From assembly GCF_004348675.1 (NCBI RefSeq), contig NZ_SMKN01000029.1, positions 1 to 41,559 of the forward strand: 41,559 nucleotides of DNA, read 5' to 3'. The notes under the pieces are model-generated. The model worked only from the letters and a program-made list of their open reading frames with translations. It was not told where the DNA came from and did no database searches. Below, in pieces: positions 18,489 through 26,703 of the stretch (positions are counted from its first letter, which is position 1; each line of letters starts with the position of its first letter). The position numbers and the translations under genes are program-made. Source of the DNA: Micromonospora sp. KC606. Lineage in GTDB: Bacteria; Actinomycetota; Actinomycetes; Mycobacteriales; Micromonosporaceae.

Positions 18489-19085
18489 ATGGAGGAGCGA
18501 AGCCGGCGGGTCGGGATCATGGGCGGCACCTTCGACCCCATCCACCACGGGCACCTCGTGGCGGCCAGCGAGGTGGCGGACCGGTTCGGCCTGGACGAGG
18601 TGGTGTTCGTCCCGACCGGCCAGCCCTGGCAGAAGGCGGACCAGCCGGTCACCCCGGCAGAGGACCGCTACCTCATGACGGTGATAGCCACCGCCTCCAA
18701 CCCACGCTTCCAGGTCAGTCGGGTCGACATCGACCGCGGCGGCCCCACCTACACCATCGACACCCTCCGTGACCTGCACGCCCAGTACGGCCCGAAGGTG
18801 CAGCTGTACTTCATCACCGGCGCGGACGCGCTGGAGCGCATCCTGTCCTGGAAGGATCTGGACGAGGTTCTGGAACTGGCCCACTTCATCGGGGTGACCC
18901 GGCCCGGCTTCGCGCTCTCCGACGAGCACCTGCCGGCCGACACGGTGAGCCTGGTGCAGGTGCCGGCGATGGCGATCTCCTCCACCGACTGCCGCGCCCG
19001 GGTGGCCCGGCGCGAGCCGCTCTGGTATCTGGTGCCCGACGGTGTGGTGCAGTACATCGCCAAGCGCGGCCTGTACAAGCAGTGA
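18489..19085 (+). CDS. nadD: Nicotinate-nucleotide adenylyltransferase
   Basis: Converts nicotinate mononucleotide and ATP to deamido-NAD in NAD synthesis; 198 residues, the usual length. The nucleotidyltransferase motif [12 protein letters not shown] (T/H-x-G-H type) is at residues 11-22 and the C-terminal ISSTDCRAR (SSTxxR) near 160. The ATG at 18489 is chosen because a TACGAT box lies 6 bases upstream and the longer in-frame start at 18432 adds only Arg-rich shadow sequence. An ATG at 18484 is out of frame. It is followed by rsfS, its standard neighbour. Confidence 0.97.
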   Translation: MEERSRRVGIMGGTFDPIHHGHLVAASEVADRFGLDEVVFVPTGQPWQKADQPVTPAEDRYLMTVIATASNPRFQVSRVDIDRGGPTYTIDTLRDLHAQYGPKVQLYFITGADALERILSWKDLDEVLELAHFIGVTRPGFALSDEHLPADTVSLVQVPAMAISSTDCRARVARREPLWYLVPDGVVQYIAKRGLYKQ

Positions 19086-19194
19086 TCCCGCCGGGTTCGG
19101 GTGCTTCGTCCCCTTACTCGACCAGAACTGACGAGTCGGCACCCGGCCGGGTGTGAGACGCTGGGAGGGTCGCACGGTTGATCGAAGGAGAACG

Positions 19195-19593
19195 GTGACA
19201 GTTTCCGAACGCGCTCACGAGCTGGCGATGGCCGCCGCGCAGGCCGCGGCTGACAAGAAGGCCCAGGACATCGTCATCATCGACGTGGGCGACCAGCTCG
19301 CCATCACCGACGCGTTCCTGCTCGCCTCCGCTCCCAACGAGCGGCAGGTGCTGGCCATCGTCGACGCCATCGAGGAGCGCCTGCTGGAGCTGCCCGAGAA
19401 GGCCAAGCCGGTGCGCCGCGAGGGCGAGCGGGGCGGTCGCTGGGTGCTGCTCGACTACGTCGACATCGTCATCCACGTACAGCACACCGAGGAGCGCGAG
19501 TTCTACGCCCTCGACCGGCTCTGGAAGGACTGCCCGCTGATCCCGTTCGTCGACCGCGACCTGGTCGAGGCCGACGCCTCCGCCACCGAATGA
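19195..19593 (+). CDS. rsfS: Ribosomal silencing factor RsfS
   Basis: 132 residues, DUF143 family. It binds L14 and blocks joining of the ribosomal subunits when nutrients run short. Signature segments are AAQAAADKKAQDIVIIDVGDQ, ITDAFLLASAPNERQV, and GGRWVLLDYVDIVIHVQ, with the final DCPLIPF. The GTG at 19195 has GAAGGAG 4-5 bases upstream. Its TGA overlaps the next gene's ATG (ATGA), so the phosphatase is translationally coupled. Confidence 0.97.
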   Translation: MTVSERAHELAMAAAQAAADKKAQDIVIIDVGDQLAITDAFLLASAPNERQVLAIVDAIEERLLELPEKAKPVRREGERGGRWVLLDYVDIVIHVQHTEEREFYALDRLWKDCPLIPFVDRDLVEADASATE

Positions 19594-20219
19594 CCCGCCT
19601 GATCGTCTGGCGGCACGGCAACACCGACTGGAACGCCGCCAGCCGGGTGCAGGGGCAGACCGACGTGCTCCTCAACGACCTGGGCCGGGAACAGGCCCGT
19701 ACCGCCGCGCCGCTGCTCGCCGGGCTGCGGCCCGACGTCATCGTCGCCTCGGACCTCAGCCGGGCCGCAGACACCGCCGCCGCCCTCGCCGAGGTCACCG
19801 GCCTTCCGGTACGCACCGACACCCGGCTGCGCGAGCGGCACTTCGGCCAGTGGCAGGGGCTGTTGCTCACCGAGGTCGCCGAGCGGTTCCCCGTCGAGTA
19901 CGCCCGTTGGCGGGCCGGTGACCCCGACCCCGGCGCCGGCATCGAAACCCTCGACGACCTCGGCAAGCGGCTCGGCGCGGCGTTCCAGGACGCGGCCGAC
20001 CTCGCCGCCGGCGGCACCGTGGTGGTCACCACCCACGGCGGGGCCGCCCGGCAGGGTGTCGGTCACCTGCTCGGCTGGGACCACCCGGTCATGCGCACCG
20101 TCGGCTCGCTGGGCAACTGCCACTGGACGGAGCTGCGGCACGGCGAGGCGCGGGGCTGGCACCTGCGTGCCCACAATGTCGGCCTGATCACGCGGCCGGC
20201 GCTCGCCGAGCCGGTCTGA
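19590..20219 (+). CDS. Histidine phosphatase family protein
   Basis: 209 residues of the phosphoglycerate-mutase-like phosphatase superfamily. The catalytic RHG motif (VWRHGNTDWN, His9) is at the N-terminus; LNDLGREQA and DLSRAADTA are phosphate-pocket segments; LRERHFGQWQG carries the acid/base region, and VVTTHGGAARQ supplies the second catalytic histidine. It is likely a cytoplasmic phosphatase for small metabolites or phosphosugars; the substrate is unknown. It begins within the rsfS stop codon (ATGA overlap) and precedes degV, a conserved neighbourhood in this family of actinomycetes. Confidence 0.92.
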   Translation: MTRLIVWRHGNTDWNAASRVQGQTDVLLNDLGREQARTAAPLLAGLRPDVIVASDLSRAADTAAALAEVTGLPVRTDTRLRERHFGQWQGLLLTEVAERFPVEYARWRAGDPDPGAGIETLDDLGKRLGAAFQDAADLAAGGTVVVTTHGGAARQGVGHLLGWDHPVMRTVGSLGNCHWTELRHGEARGWHLRAHNVGLITRPALAEPV

Positions 20220-20266
20220 GCCGGCCGGCCCCGGCGGTCGATCCGACATGGGCTAGCGTGCCGGGC

Positions 20267-21127
20267 ATGCCCGTCGCGGTCGTCACCGACTCCACCGCCT
20301 ATCTCCCGCCCGAGCTGGTGTCGGCGCACCGGCTGACCGTGGTGCCGTTGACCGTCGTGCTCAACGGCGCCGAAGGGCTGGAGGGGGTGGAGATCCTCCC
20401 GGCCGACGCCACCCGCGCGTTCGGCGAGCGGCGGGTCTCCGTCAGCACCTCCCGGCCGGCACCGGAGCAGTTCGCCCGGACCTACCGGGAGCTGCTGGCC
20501 GCCGGCGCGGACGGGGTGGTCTCGGTGCACCTGTCGGCGGAGCTCTCCGGCACCGTCGAGGCCGCCGAGTTGGCCGCCGCCGAGGTCGGCGAGGGGGTCA
20601 CGGTGGTCGACAGCCGCGCTACCGGGATGGGCCTCGGCTTCCCGGTGCTCGCCGCCGCCACCGCCGCCACGGCCGGCGCCGACCTGGCCACCGTCCGCAA
20701 CGCGGCAGCGGTCGCCGTCGACCGCACCAACACCTTCTTCTACGTCGACACGCTGGAGTTCCTGCGCCGGGGCGGCCGGATCAACGCGGCGGAGGCCCTG
20801 CTCGGCACCGCACTGTCGGTCAAGCCGATCATGCACATGCCGGACGGCGCGATCGTGCTCCGGGACAAGGTGCGCACGGCCAGTCGTGGCCTCGCCCGCC
20901 TGGTCGACCTCGCCGTCGAGGCGGCCGGCGACGCCGGAATCGACCTGGGCGTGCACCATTTCGCCGCGCCGCAGCGCGCCGAACAGCTCGTCGCGGCGCT
21001 CGCCGCCCGCTTCGGCACGCGGCTGCACGACACGTACGTCTCGGAGGCCGGCGCCGTGGTCGCCGCGCACGCCGGCCCCGGTCTGGCCAGCGTGGTGGTC
21101 CACCGCCGCCCCGATCCGACCGGCTGA
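20267..21127 (+). CDS. DegV family protein
   Basis: 286 residues. DegV (fatty-acid kinase FakB-like) proteins bind a fatty acid for phosphorylation by FakA. Visible features: VTDSTAYLPPEL at the start, VSTSRPAPEQF, the SVHLSAELSGT loop, VDSRATGMGLGF, and the C-terminal FGTRLHDTYVSEAGAVVAAHAGPG. The ATG at 20267 is preferred over a GTG at 20258 because the -10-like TAGCGT (20254-20259) overlaps that GTG and ends 7 bases before the ATG. In related genomes comEA commonly follows; here 6.9 kb of other DNA intervenes. Confidence 0.93.
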   Translation: MPVAVVTDSTAYLPPELVSAHRLTVVPLTVVLNGAEGLEGVEILPADATRAFGERRVSVSTSRPAPEQFARTYRELLAAGADGVVSVHLSAELSGTVEAAELAAAEVGEGVTVVDSRATGMGLGFPVLAAATAATAGADLATVRNAAAVAVDRTNTFFYVDTLEFLRRGGRINAAEALLGTALSVKPIMHMPDGAIVLRDKVRTASRGLARLVDLAVEAAGDAGIDLGVHHFAAPQRAEQLVAALAARFGTRLHDTYVSEAGAVVAAHAGPGLASVVVHRRPDPTG

Positions 21128-21156
21128 GGTCGCAGGCCGCACCCGGTAGCCGACAT

Positions 21157-21208
21157 CGGTCGTTGTGTCCTGGACTTCCGCGATGACGTCAAGGTCCGGT
21201 CGTTGTGT
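21157..21208 (+). repeat. Direct repeat CGGTCGTTGTGT, two copies 40 bases apart
   Basis: Identical 12-mers at 21157-21168 and 21197-21208, immediately upstream of the candidate small RNA. Regulatory sites or remains of an insertion are possible. Confidence 0.45.
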
Positions 21209-21224
21209 TGATGTTGAGGGTGGC

Positions 21225-21383
21225 CTGTAGCGTGGGCCTGGCCCTGCTACAGCGCCCGGAGTCCGGCCAGTTGTACCAGTGCGTGTGGGGCGGCAGGCTA
21301 GGCGCGGGTACCCGCCTGAGGTCGCCGGTCGCTAGGAGATCGGCGACAGCCCGAACCTGTGGGTTCGGGCTGTCGCTTGTGTT
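21225..21383 (+). ncRNA. Candidate structured small RNA ending in an intrinsic terminator
   Basis: Hairpin CTGTAGC...GCTACAG (21225-21252, with inner GGGC/GCCC), palindrome GCGGGTACCCGC (21304-21315), hairpin GTCGCCG/CGGCGAC (21321-21347), then the terminator stem at 21343-21376. The last two share bases 21343-21347 and exclude each other. A TAGCGT -10-like box (21228-21233) would start RNA near 21240. No plus-strand gene follows, so it is not an ordinary leader; a degV 3' UTR is the alternative. Confidence 0.35.
21343..21383 (+). terminator. Orphan intrinsic terminator
   Basis: Perfect 14-bp stem GCGACAGCCCGAAC / GTTCGGGCTGTCGC with loop CTGTGG, then TTGTGTT. It lies 216 bases after the degV stop. 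Confidence 0.75.
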
Positions 21384-21521
21384 CCGGGGGGCTGAGCAGG
21401 TGACCCCATCCCGGCGGCCCGAGCGTCTACGGGCATGGCGATCATGCGCCAGTGCACGATGCGCCGCCCCGACCGCCCCCACAGCCGGGATGGTCGACAT
21501 CGCCTGTGCCGTCCCGGACTG

Positions 21522-22826
21522 TCACTTGTTGAGCGACGCGAGCTCCTTCGCCGGGTCCGCACCCTCGGCGATGTTCTGTAGCACCACACCCAGGTCGGTC
21601 TCGAGAGAGTCCTTGCCCCCGGTCAGCTTGCGCGGGTGCTTGCTCCCGGCGAGCGACGTGGTGACCAGGTCAACGCTGGCCTTGGCGAGCTGCGACTCGT
21701 TGTCGCCGAGCTTGATCGACATGCCGTTCGCCACAGGGAAGCCCTGCAGGGTGTTGACCCACTGCTGCTGACCGTCGCCGACCGCCATGAACTTGACGAA
21801 CTTCGCCGCCGCGTCCTTCTTGGCGCCAGACAGGTTGGAACTCACCGCGAGCGCGAAGTCGACACCCGAGGTGGCACCGGCGTTGCGGGGACCGATTGTG
21901 GGGAAGGCCGCCATGCCGATCTGGTCCTTCTCGACTTTGGTGCCGGGCACCTCCGGGCTGGTCGACAATGCCGCGCCCACGTGCCACGAGCCGGTCGGGA
22001 ACGCGATGGACTTGCCGGCGAGGAAGAAGTCGTCGCGAGCGGACGGGTACGTCGTCGTGGTGGTCGCGGCTTTCTGGAACACCCCGTCGGTGAACAGCCG
22101 TTGCCACGCCTTGGCGGCTGCGACCAGGTTGTCGGAGTCCCACGGGATCTCACCCTTGGCGGCCTTGTACACGTCTCCACCGTCGCCATACTGGTTGGAC
22201 AACCAGACGAAGAAGTCTGAGTCGTGCCACGTATCGGCCGCTCCCATCGCGAATGGTGAGTAGCCGGCGGACTGTGCGGCCTTGCTCACCGAGACGAGTT
22301 CGTCGTACGTCGTCGGCAGGGACAAACCCAGCTTGTCGAACAGGGTCTTGTTGTAGAGGTAGAACTCCATGCCGGCGTTAAGAATCGGCACCGCGGCGAC
22401 CTCGCCCTTGGCGGTTGTCGTCTGCTTGACCGACTCGGCGTTGACGTCGCCGATCCAGTCGGACGCGTAATCCTTGACCGGCATCGCGTAACCGGCGTAG
22501 GAGTCGAAGGACGAGCCGACCTGGATGCCGTAGATGTCGGGCGTCTCCTCGGCGAGGATCTCGTTGTCGAGCTTGGTCTTGTAGGCCGCGTAATCTTCAT
22601 CCCGGGTGAAGTTGATTTTGATGTTCGGATTCTGCGCCTCGTAGGCCGAAACCAGTTCCTTCCAGTGGTCCTGCGTCGGGAGCCACGAGTGGAAGGACAG
22701 CTCGACGTCGCCGCCGGAGCCGGTGTCGTCCTGGGAGTCAGAGCCGCAGCCGGCCAGGGCCAAGCTGAGCACGACCGCAACGGCTGTGCCCGCGCGCAGG
22801 GTCCCTCTACTACTGATCGCTTTCAT
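21522..22826 (-). CDS. ABC sugar transporter, substrate-binding lipoprotein
   Basis: 434 residues. A lipoprotein signal ends in lipobox LALAGC (Cys27). The mature protein is an extracellular solute-binding protein of the family 1 type: VELSFHSWLPTQDHWKELVSAYEAQNPNIKINF at the start, then the QVGSSFDSY, NAGMEFYLYNKTLFDKLGL and FPTGSW regions. It captures an oligosaccharide for the permeases upstream. The ATG at 22824-22826 lies inside the end of the GH43 gene (17-base overlap) and has AAGGAAGG upstream, so it is translationally coupled and last in the operon. Ligand unknown; the GH43 partner suggests arabinose- or xylose-containing oligosaccharides. Confidence 0.93.
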   Translation of the reverse strand: MKAISSRGTLRAGTAVAVVLSLALAGCGSDSQDDTGSGGDVELSFHSWLPTQDHWKELVSAYEAQNPNIKINFTRDEDYAAYKTKLDNEILAEETPDIYGIQVGSSFDSYAGYAMPVKDYASDWIGDVNAESVKQTTTAKGEVAAVPILNAGMEFYLYNKTLFDKLGLSLPTTYDELVSVSKAAQSAGYSPFAMGAADTWHDSDFFVWLSNQYGDGGDVYKAAKGEIPWDSDNLVAAAKAWQRLFTDGVFQKAATTTTTYPSARDDFFLAGKSIAFPTGSWHVGAALSTSPEVPGTKVEKDQIGMAAFPTIGPRNAGATSGVDFALAVSSNLSGAKKDAAAKFVKFMAVGDGQQQWVNTLQGFPVANGMSIKLGDNESQLAKASVDLVTTSLAGSKHPRKLTGGKDSLETDLGVVLQNIAEGADPAKELASLNK

Positions 22827-24861
22827 CTATTTCCTTCCTTCGTTGAACGCCGCGCGGGTGCTCGGCAAGCGATGTTGTTACGAAGCTGCGCAGTATTGCC
22901 CCGGTGAGTTCCACAGACTGCGAGAAGGCGACGCGGACGCTGATCGGAATCTGGTAGGTGTGGCCGCCGACGCGCACGGCCAGACCGTCCCCGGTGGCCT
23001 GGGTACGCACCGACGAATGGCGCTCCACGGAACCCTGCCCGCAGAATTCCTCCGTTCCGTTGCTGCGGCACACGACTCGGTAGGAGGATGCGTCCAGCTC
23101 AAGGCGGAGGAAGGTGCCCGGGTCGATCTGGACAGGTGTGAGGGAGACGCGCCCGTACGGTGCGACGAACTCGATCTCATGGGTGAGGACGACGCCGGGC
23201 TCTAGGCCCTCGCTGGTGAGTCGGACCGGGCGGCGGAATGGGGTGCCCAGTCCTCGGTCGGTCAGCCGCACCTGCCGGTCTGCGCTGAAGACCCGTGGTA
23301 GGTATCCCAGCCTCGGACCGGACAGGTCGAGGTGATCGGTTGCGGTGAGTGCCGAGAACGCTGCCCGGGGCGACACCGCACTCAGGCCCAGCCGTGCGGC
23401 ACGGTCGTCCCCAGTGCGTACGGACAGCGCGAAGGCGCCGTCGACCCATACCTCGAGCAGGTCGAAGGTCCGCTGGACCTGCAGGAGATGCCACGCCTTG
23501 AGGTCGAGGTCGCGCAGGGTCGCGGTCGCGAGTGTGGTCGCGATGCTGTTGCGGACCGCGACGGCCTGCACGGTCGAGGTCGCGGCGTCGAGGAGCAGCG
23601 CGGTGTAGTTGCCTTTGTGGTGGTAGATGGGAACGAGTCCGACCTGGGCGCCGGCATCGCTGATCTCAGCCCTCAGATACACCTCAGCGGTGACGTGCCG
23701 AAACGTCGCCTCGTGAAGGAGCAGGGCTGGGGCGCTGCTCGCGGTGCGCAGCTCATGGTCCCCGATGGTGATCTCGCCGCAGATGACCGTCCAAGCGTCC
23801 GTGAGCCGCTCGTCCGCGAAGTCCTCGAACAGGTTCGCCGCTGCTGGAGTCTGCTGCGGCTGCCAGGTCGGCGCATCGGTTGTCAGCCGGTTCCCGTCGT
23901 GGAACAGGTGGTCGATTCGCATCACCCGCTGCTCGACGGCAGGGTCCAGGGGTTGTGCGACATCTCGACCGTGGTAGACGATCCAGTCATCCACGAGGTT
24001 CGGTGCCCGCACCACGCAGTTGTGCCCGGTGCCCTCGACCACCGCGTTGCGGCGTACCAGCGGGGCATACCCGAAGTCCTCGGGGAACTTGCGCCATGAC
24101 AAATCGGCGACCGGGCCGGACAGGGCTGCGCGGGCGTAGCCGATGAAGTAGTCCTCACCGACATACGCGTTGCCTGAGTACGTGAGGAAGGCGGTGTCAC
24201 CGTGGGTGATAAACGTGGCGCCTTCGACCGTGTACCAGTCGCGTCCGTCTCCGAACCGGTTCCTCTGGAAGATCTCCTCGTCAAGCGTCGGCACGACCAC
24301 CGGTCGCGGCTGACCGAGCAACCGATCCATGGCAACCATGCGGTCGACCACGATCGACGTGCCCGCGTTATCGCTGCTGAGCCCGGTGACGTCGTTCGTC
24401 GAATAGAACATGACGTACTCGCCGGTGTCGGGGTCTCGCACGACGTGCGGGTCGATGGAGAATGTGTCGAACAACGCCCGCCGCATCGTGAACGGGCCCT
24501 CGGGATGGTCACTGGTCGCGACTTGGAGGACCTCCTCGTGCGGGTCCTCTGAGCCGGCCGGCCGGTTGGAGAAGTACATCCAGAAGGTGCCGGAGACGTA
24601 GATCACGCACGGCGCCCAGTAGTCGGATCGGCCGTCAACCTGAAGGGCGTGGCCCAGGAATTCCCAAGTCACCAGGTCCGAGGAAACGCTGACGTTCACG
24701 CCGGCCGCATCGGATGAGTAGCACCAGTAGCGGCCGCGGAAGCGCAACACGAATGGGTCGGGATTGGTCCGTTCGACGCCGTCGCGGTAGGCGACCGGGT
24801 TGGTGTACCGGCTCGCCCTGGCCGCTGTCGTCAACGACGTCACGCTGGTCGGGCCGCTCAA
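22810..24861 (-). CDS. Glycoside hydrolase family 43 protein, intracellular
   Basis: About 683 residues. The N-terminal half is a five-bladed propeller of GH43 type: the catalytic base Asp35 in TNPDPFVLRFRGRYWCY, the second Asp in DPHVVRDPDTGEYVMFYS, and the acid Glu in TVEGATFITHGDTAFL. A C-terminal beta-sandwich domain of DUF1349/concanavalin-like type follows (LFEDFADERLTDAWTV onward). No signal peptide, so it should cleave imported arabino- or xylo-oligosaccharides. The start is uncertain: a TTG at 24859-24861 overlaps the permease stop (TTGA), and a GTG at 24841-24843 is the alternative. Family 32/68-like hydrolases share the fold, but the motif spacing favours 43. Confidence 0.82.
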   Translation of the reverse strand: MSGPTSVTSLTTAARASRYTNPVAYRDGVERTNPDPFVLRFRGRYWCYSSDAAGVNVSVSSDLVTWEFLGHALQVDGRSDYWAPCVIYVSGTFWMYFSNRPAGSEDPHEEVLQVATSDHPEGPFTMRRALFDTFSIDPHVVRDPDTGEYVMFYSTNDVTGLSSDNAGTSIVVDRMVAMDRLLGQPRPVVVPTLDEEIFQRNRFGDGRDWYTVEGATFITHGDTAFLTYSGNAYVGEDYFIGYARAALSGPVADLSWRKFPEDFGYAPLVRRNAVVEGTGHNCVVRAPNLVDDWIVYHGRDVAQPLDPAVEQRVMRIDHLFHDGNRLTTDAPTWQPQQTPAAANLFEDFADERLTDAWTVICGEITIGDHELRTASSAPALLLHEATFRHVTAEVYLRAEISDAGAQVGLVPIYHHKGNYTALLLDAATSTVQAVAVRNSIATTLATATLRDLDLKAWHLLQVQRTFDLLEVWVDGAFALSVRTGDDRAARLGLSAVSPRAAFSALTATDHLDLSGPRLGYLPRVFSADRQVRLTDRGLGTPFRRPVRLTSEGLEPGVVLTHEIEFVAPYGRVSLTPVQIDPGTFLRLELDASSYRVVCRSNGTEEFCGQGSVERHSSVRTQATGDGLAVRVGGHTYQIPISVRVAFSQSVELTGAILRSFVTTSLAEHPRGVQRRKEIDESDQ

Positions 24862-25667
24862 CCCTTCACCGCCCCGGACGCGATGCCAGCCTGGAGGAAG
24901 CGCTGGCTGAACAGGTAGACGATGACCGACGGGATCGTCATCAGGATCAGGCCTGCATACAACTGGGAGATCTGCTCCTGGCTCATCCGGTCGAACTGTA
25001 GGAGCGAGATAGCTTGAGTGACGGGAAACTTCTCGGGAGACTTCAGCAGCAGCGTCGGCAGCAGGTACTCGTTCCATGAGTACACGAAGGAGAGGACACC
25101 GACGTTGGCCAGGGCCGGACCGCTCAGCGGCATCAGGACCGACCGGTAGATACGGAACGTGGAGGCACCGTCTACCCGGGCAGCGTCGATGATCTCGTCA
25201 GGAATCGCATCACAGTGATTTCTCATGATCATTAGCATCATCAGGACGTTGAAGGCGATGAGCGGGATGATGACGCCGGCATAGGTGTCCCGGAGGCCGA
25301 TGGTCCGGATCGAGAAGAACAATGGCGTGACGAGGGCGGCGACGGGTACGGCCAGACACGCCAGGAGCGCATTGTAGATGACGTTCTTGCCGCGGAAGGC
25401 CATTTTTGAAAAAGCGTAGCCTCCTAGCGAGGAGATGAGCATGACGACGAGCGCCGTTGTGCCCGCCATCAGGAAGCTGTTGCCGACCGCGTGCCAGTAG
25501 TTGAATGTCGGGTGATTCAGCACGACAGCGTAGTTGTGCCAGCCGCCTACGCTGGTCGACTTGTACAGGGCAATGGCGACTGGGTACAGCCACAGTGCCG
25601 ACATGAACACAAGCGCGCCGTACATGGCAACCTTGGCTGGCAGCGTTTTTTTCATCGGCTCAGTCAC
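24858..25667 (-). CDS. Carbohydrate ABC transporter permease (MalG type)
   Basis: 269 residues, six predicted membrane segments, second inner-membrane subunit of the sugar importer. The cytoplasmic EAA loop that docks the ATPase reads DEIIDAARVDGASTFRIYRSVLMPLSGPA. Typical MalG features are the N-terminal membrane start and the C-terminal VYLFSQRFLQAGIASGAVKG. The GTG start at 25665-25667 overlaps the upstream permease's TAG by one base; an ATG four codons in (25653-25655) is the alternative start. The C-terminal stop overlaps the putative GH43 start, so the whole operon is tightly coupled. Confidence 0.94.
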   Translation of the reverse strand: MTEPMKKTLPAKVAMYGALVFMSALWLYPVAIALYKSTSVGGWHNYAVVLNHPTFNYWHAVGNSFLMAGTTALVVMLISSLGGYAFSKMAFRGKNVIYNALLACLAVPVAALVTPLFFSIRTIGLRDTYAGVIIPLIAFNVLMMLMIMRNHCDAIPDEIIDAARVDGASTFRIYRSVLMPLSGPALANVGVLSFVYSWNEYLLPTLLLKSPEKFPVTQAISLLQFDRMSQEQISQLYAGLILMTIPSVIVYLFSQRFLQAGIASGAVKG

Positions 25668-26533
25668 TACTTTCGATCAGCTAGCTTGATCTGGACCATG
25701 GACAGCGCGAATGCGACGACGAGGATGGATATCCCGATCGCGGACGCGTAGCCGGCTTCCCGGTCGGCGCGAGCCTGGTAGAGGAAGGTGCCCAAGAAAT
25801 GTGTCGAGACACCTGGGCCGCCGCCTGTGGTCAGCCAGACGATGTCGAAGGTCTTCAGCGAGCCGACGATCCCGAGGATGATCAGTACATTCGTGGTGCC
25901 GCGCAGCGACGGTATAGTGACGCTGAACAGCCGGCGCCACCAGCCGGCGCCGTCCAGCATCGCCGCCTCGTACAGCTCGTCCGGGATCGACATGAGTCCC
26001 GAGAAGTAGACCATCATCGAGAATCCCATCCACTGGAAGATGTTGATGGCGATGATTGACCAGATTCCTAGGTCGCGCCCCAGCCACTGGATGACCTCGC
26101 CATCACCGAGCAGGCCCAGGGTGCGCAACGACTCGTTCAGGGAACCGTAGTTCGCCTCCATCACGTACTTCAGGACCGTCGCGATAATTGCCGGGGCCAT
26201 CGCTATCGGCATGAAGAAGATCGCCTTGAAAACGTTGCTGCCGCGCAGGCGTTCCTTGCAGATCACCGCCACCAGCAGCCCCAGGCACGCCTGCACGACG
26301 ACTGTCACGACGAGGAACTGCAACGTGTTGCGCAGGGCGATCCAGAAGGTCCGGTCCGAGAGCAATGTGCGGTAGTTCGCCAAACCTACGAAGTCCATCC
26401 GGCGTAGGCCGTCCCAGTCCGTGAGGCTGGCGTAGGCGGTGAAGCCGATGGAGAAGTAGATGAGCAGGCCGGAGACGGTGGCCACCGGAAGGATGTACAG
26501 GTACGGCTTGAACCGTCCTCCCAGAGGATGCAC
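25667..26533 (-). CDS. Carbohydrate ABC transporter permease (MalF type)
   Basis: 288 residues, six predicted membrane helices, first subunit of the importer. The N-terminus has the family's PYLYILPVATVSGLLIYFSIGFTAY segment, and the EAA loop is DELYEAAMLDGAGWWRRLFSVTIPSLRG. The start is a GTG at 26531-26533 with AGGAGG 5 bases upstream. It is first in the operon, transcribed from the LacI-bracketed promoter. No nucleotide-binding subunit is encoded in the island, so a shared MsiK-like ATPase elsewhere is inferred. Confidence 0.94.
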   Translation of the reverse strand: MHPLGGRFKPYLYILPVATVSGLLIYFSIGFTAYASLTDWDGLRRMDFVGLANYRTLLSDRTFWIALRNTLQFLVVTVVVQACLGLLVAVICKERLRGSNVFKAIFFMPIAMAPAIIATVLKYVMEANYGSLNESLRTLGLLGDGEVIQWLGRDLGIWSIIAINIFQWMGFSMMVYFSGLMSIPDELYEAAMLDGAGWWRRLFSVTIPSLRGTTNVLIILGIVGSLKTFDIVWLTTGGGPGVSTHFLGTFLYQARADREAGYASAIGISILVVAFALSMVQIKLADRK

Positions 26534-26560
26534 GGGGACCTCCTACGCCTGACATCTCAA

Positions 26561-26572
26561 TTCAACGTTGAA
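26561..26572. promoter_or_regulatory. LacI operator, promoter-downstream copy
   Basis: TTCAACGTTGAA, a 12-bp perfect palindrome 28 bases before the first permease start and downstream of its -10 region. Confidence 0.8.
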
Positions 26573-26587
26573 CTAGCCCAGGGGAAA

Positions 26588-26618
26588 ACTCTATGTAAAG
26601 AGCTGGTTGCCTGGTCAA
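26588..26618 (-). promoter_or_regulatory. Promoter of the sugar-transport operon
   Basis: On the minus strand TTGACC (26613-26618) is followed after 17 bases by CATAGA (26590-26595), or after 19 by TAGAGT (26588-26593). It lies between the two operators, so repressor on either or both would block it. Confidence 0.55.
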
Positions 26619-26621
26619 GGG

Positions 26622-26641
26622 CAAGTTCAACGTTGAACTTG
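26622..26641. promoter_or_regulatory. LacI operator, promoter-upstream copy
   Basis: A perfect 20-bp palindrome centred on TTCAACGTTGAA; the core is identical to the other copy, with centres 65 bp apart. It sits between the transporter promoter and lacI and probably also controls lacI. Confidence 0.8.
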
Positions 26642-26703
26642 GGCGCATCGCACAGTAGTGTCCGTCCGAAGTGAGTGTCAACCCCTAGCGAGGGGACGGG
26701 TTC

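Larger units (their letters stand above)
21128..21521. other. Gene-free junction between degV and the sugar island
   Basis: 394 bases with no believable coding frame. It holds two direct repeats CGGTCGTTGTGT (21157-21168, 21197-21208), a run of hairpins ending in an intrinsic terminator (21225-21383), and a widely spaced inverted repeat CATCCCGGC / GCCGGGATG (21407-21415, 21484-21492) that may serve the convergent sugar-binding-protein transcript. Confidence 0.55.

Noticed and set aside
21128..21521. tRNA or integration site at the left edge of the sugar island
   Set aside because: No cloverleaf, no GTTCGA T-loop in context and no matching repeat at the right edge near 27784-28044 were found by eye.
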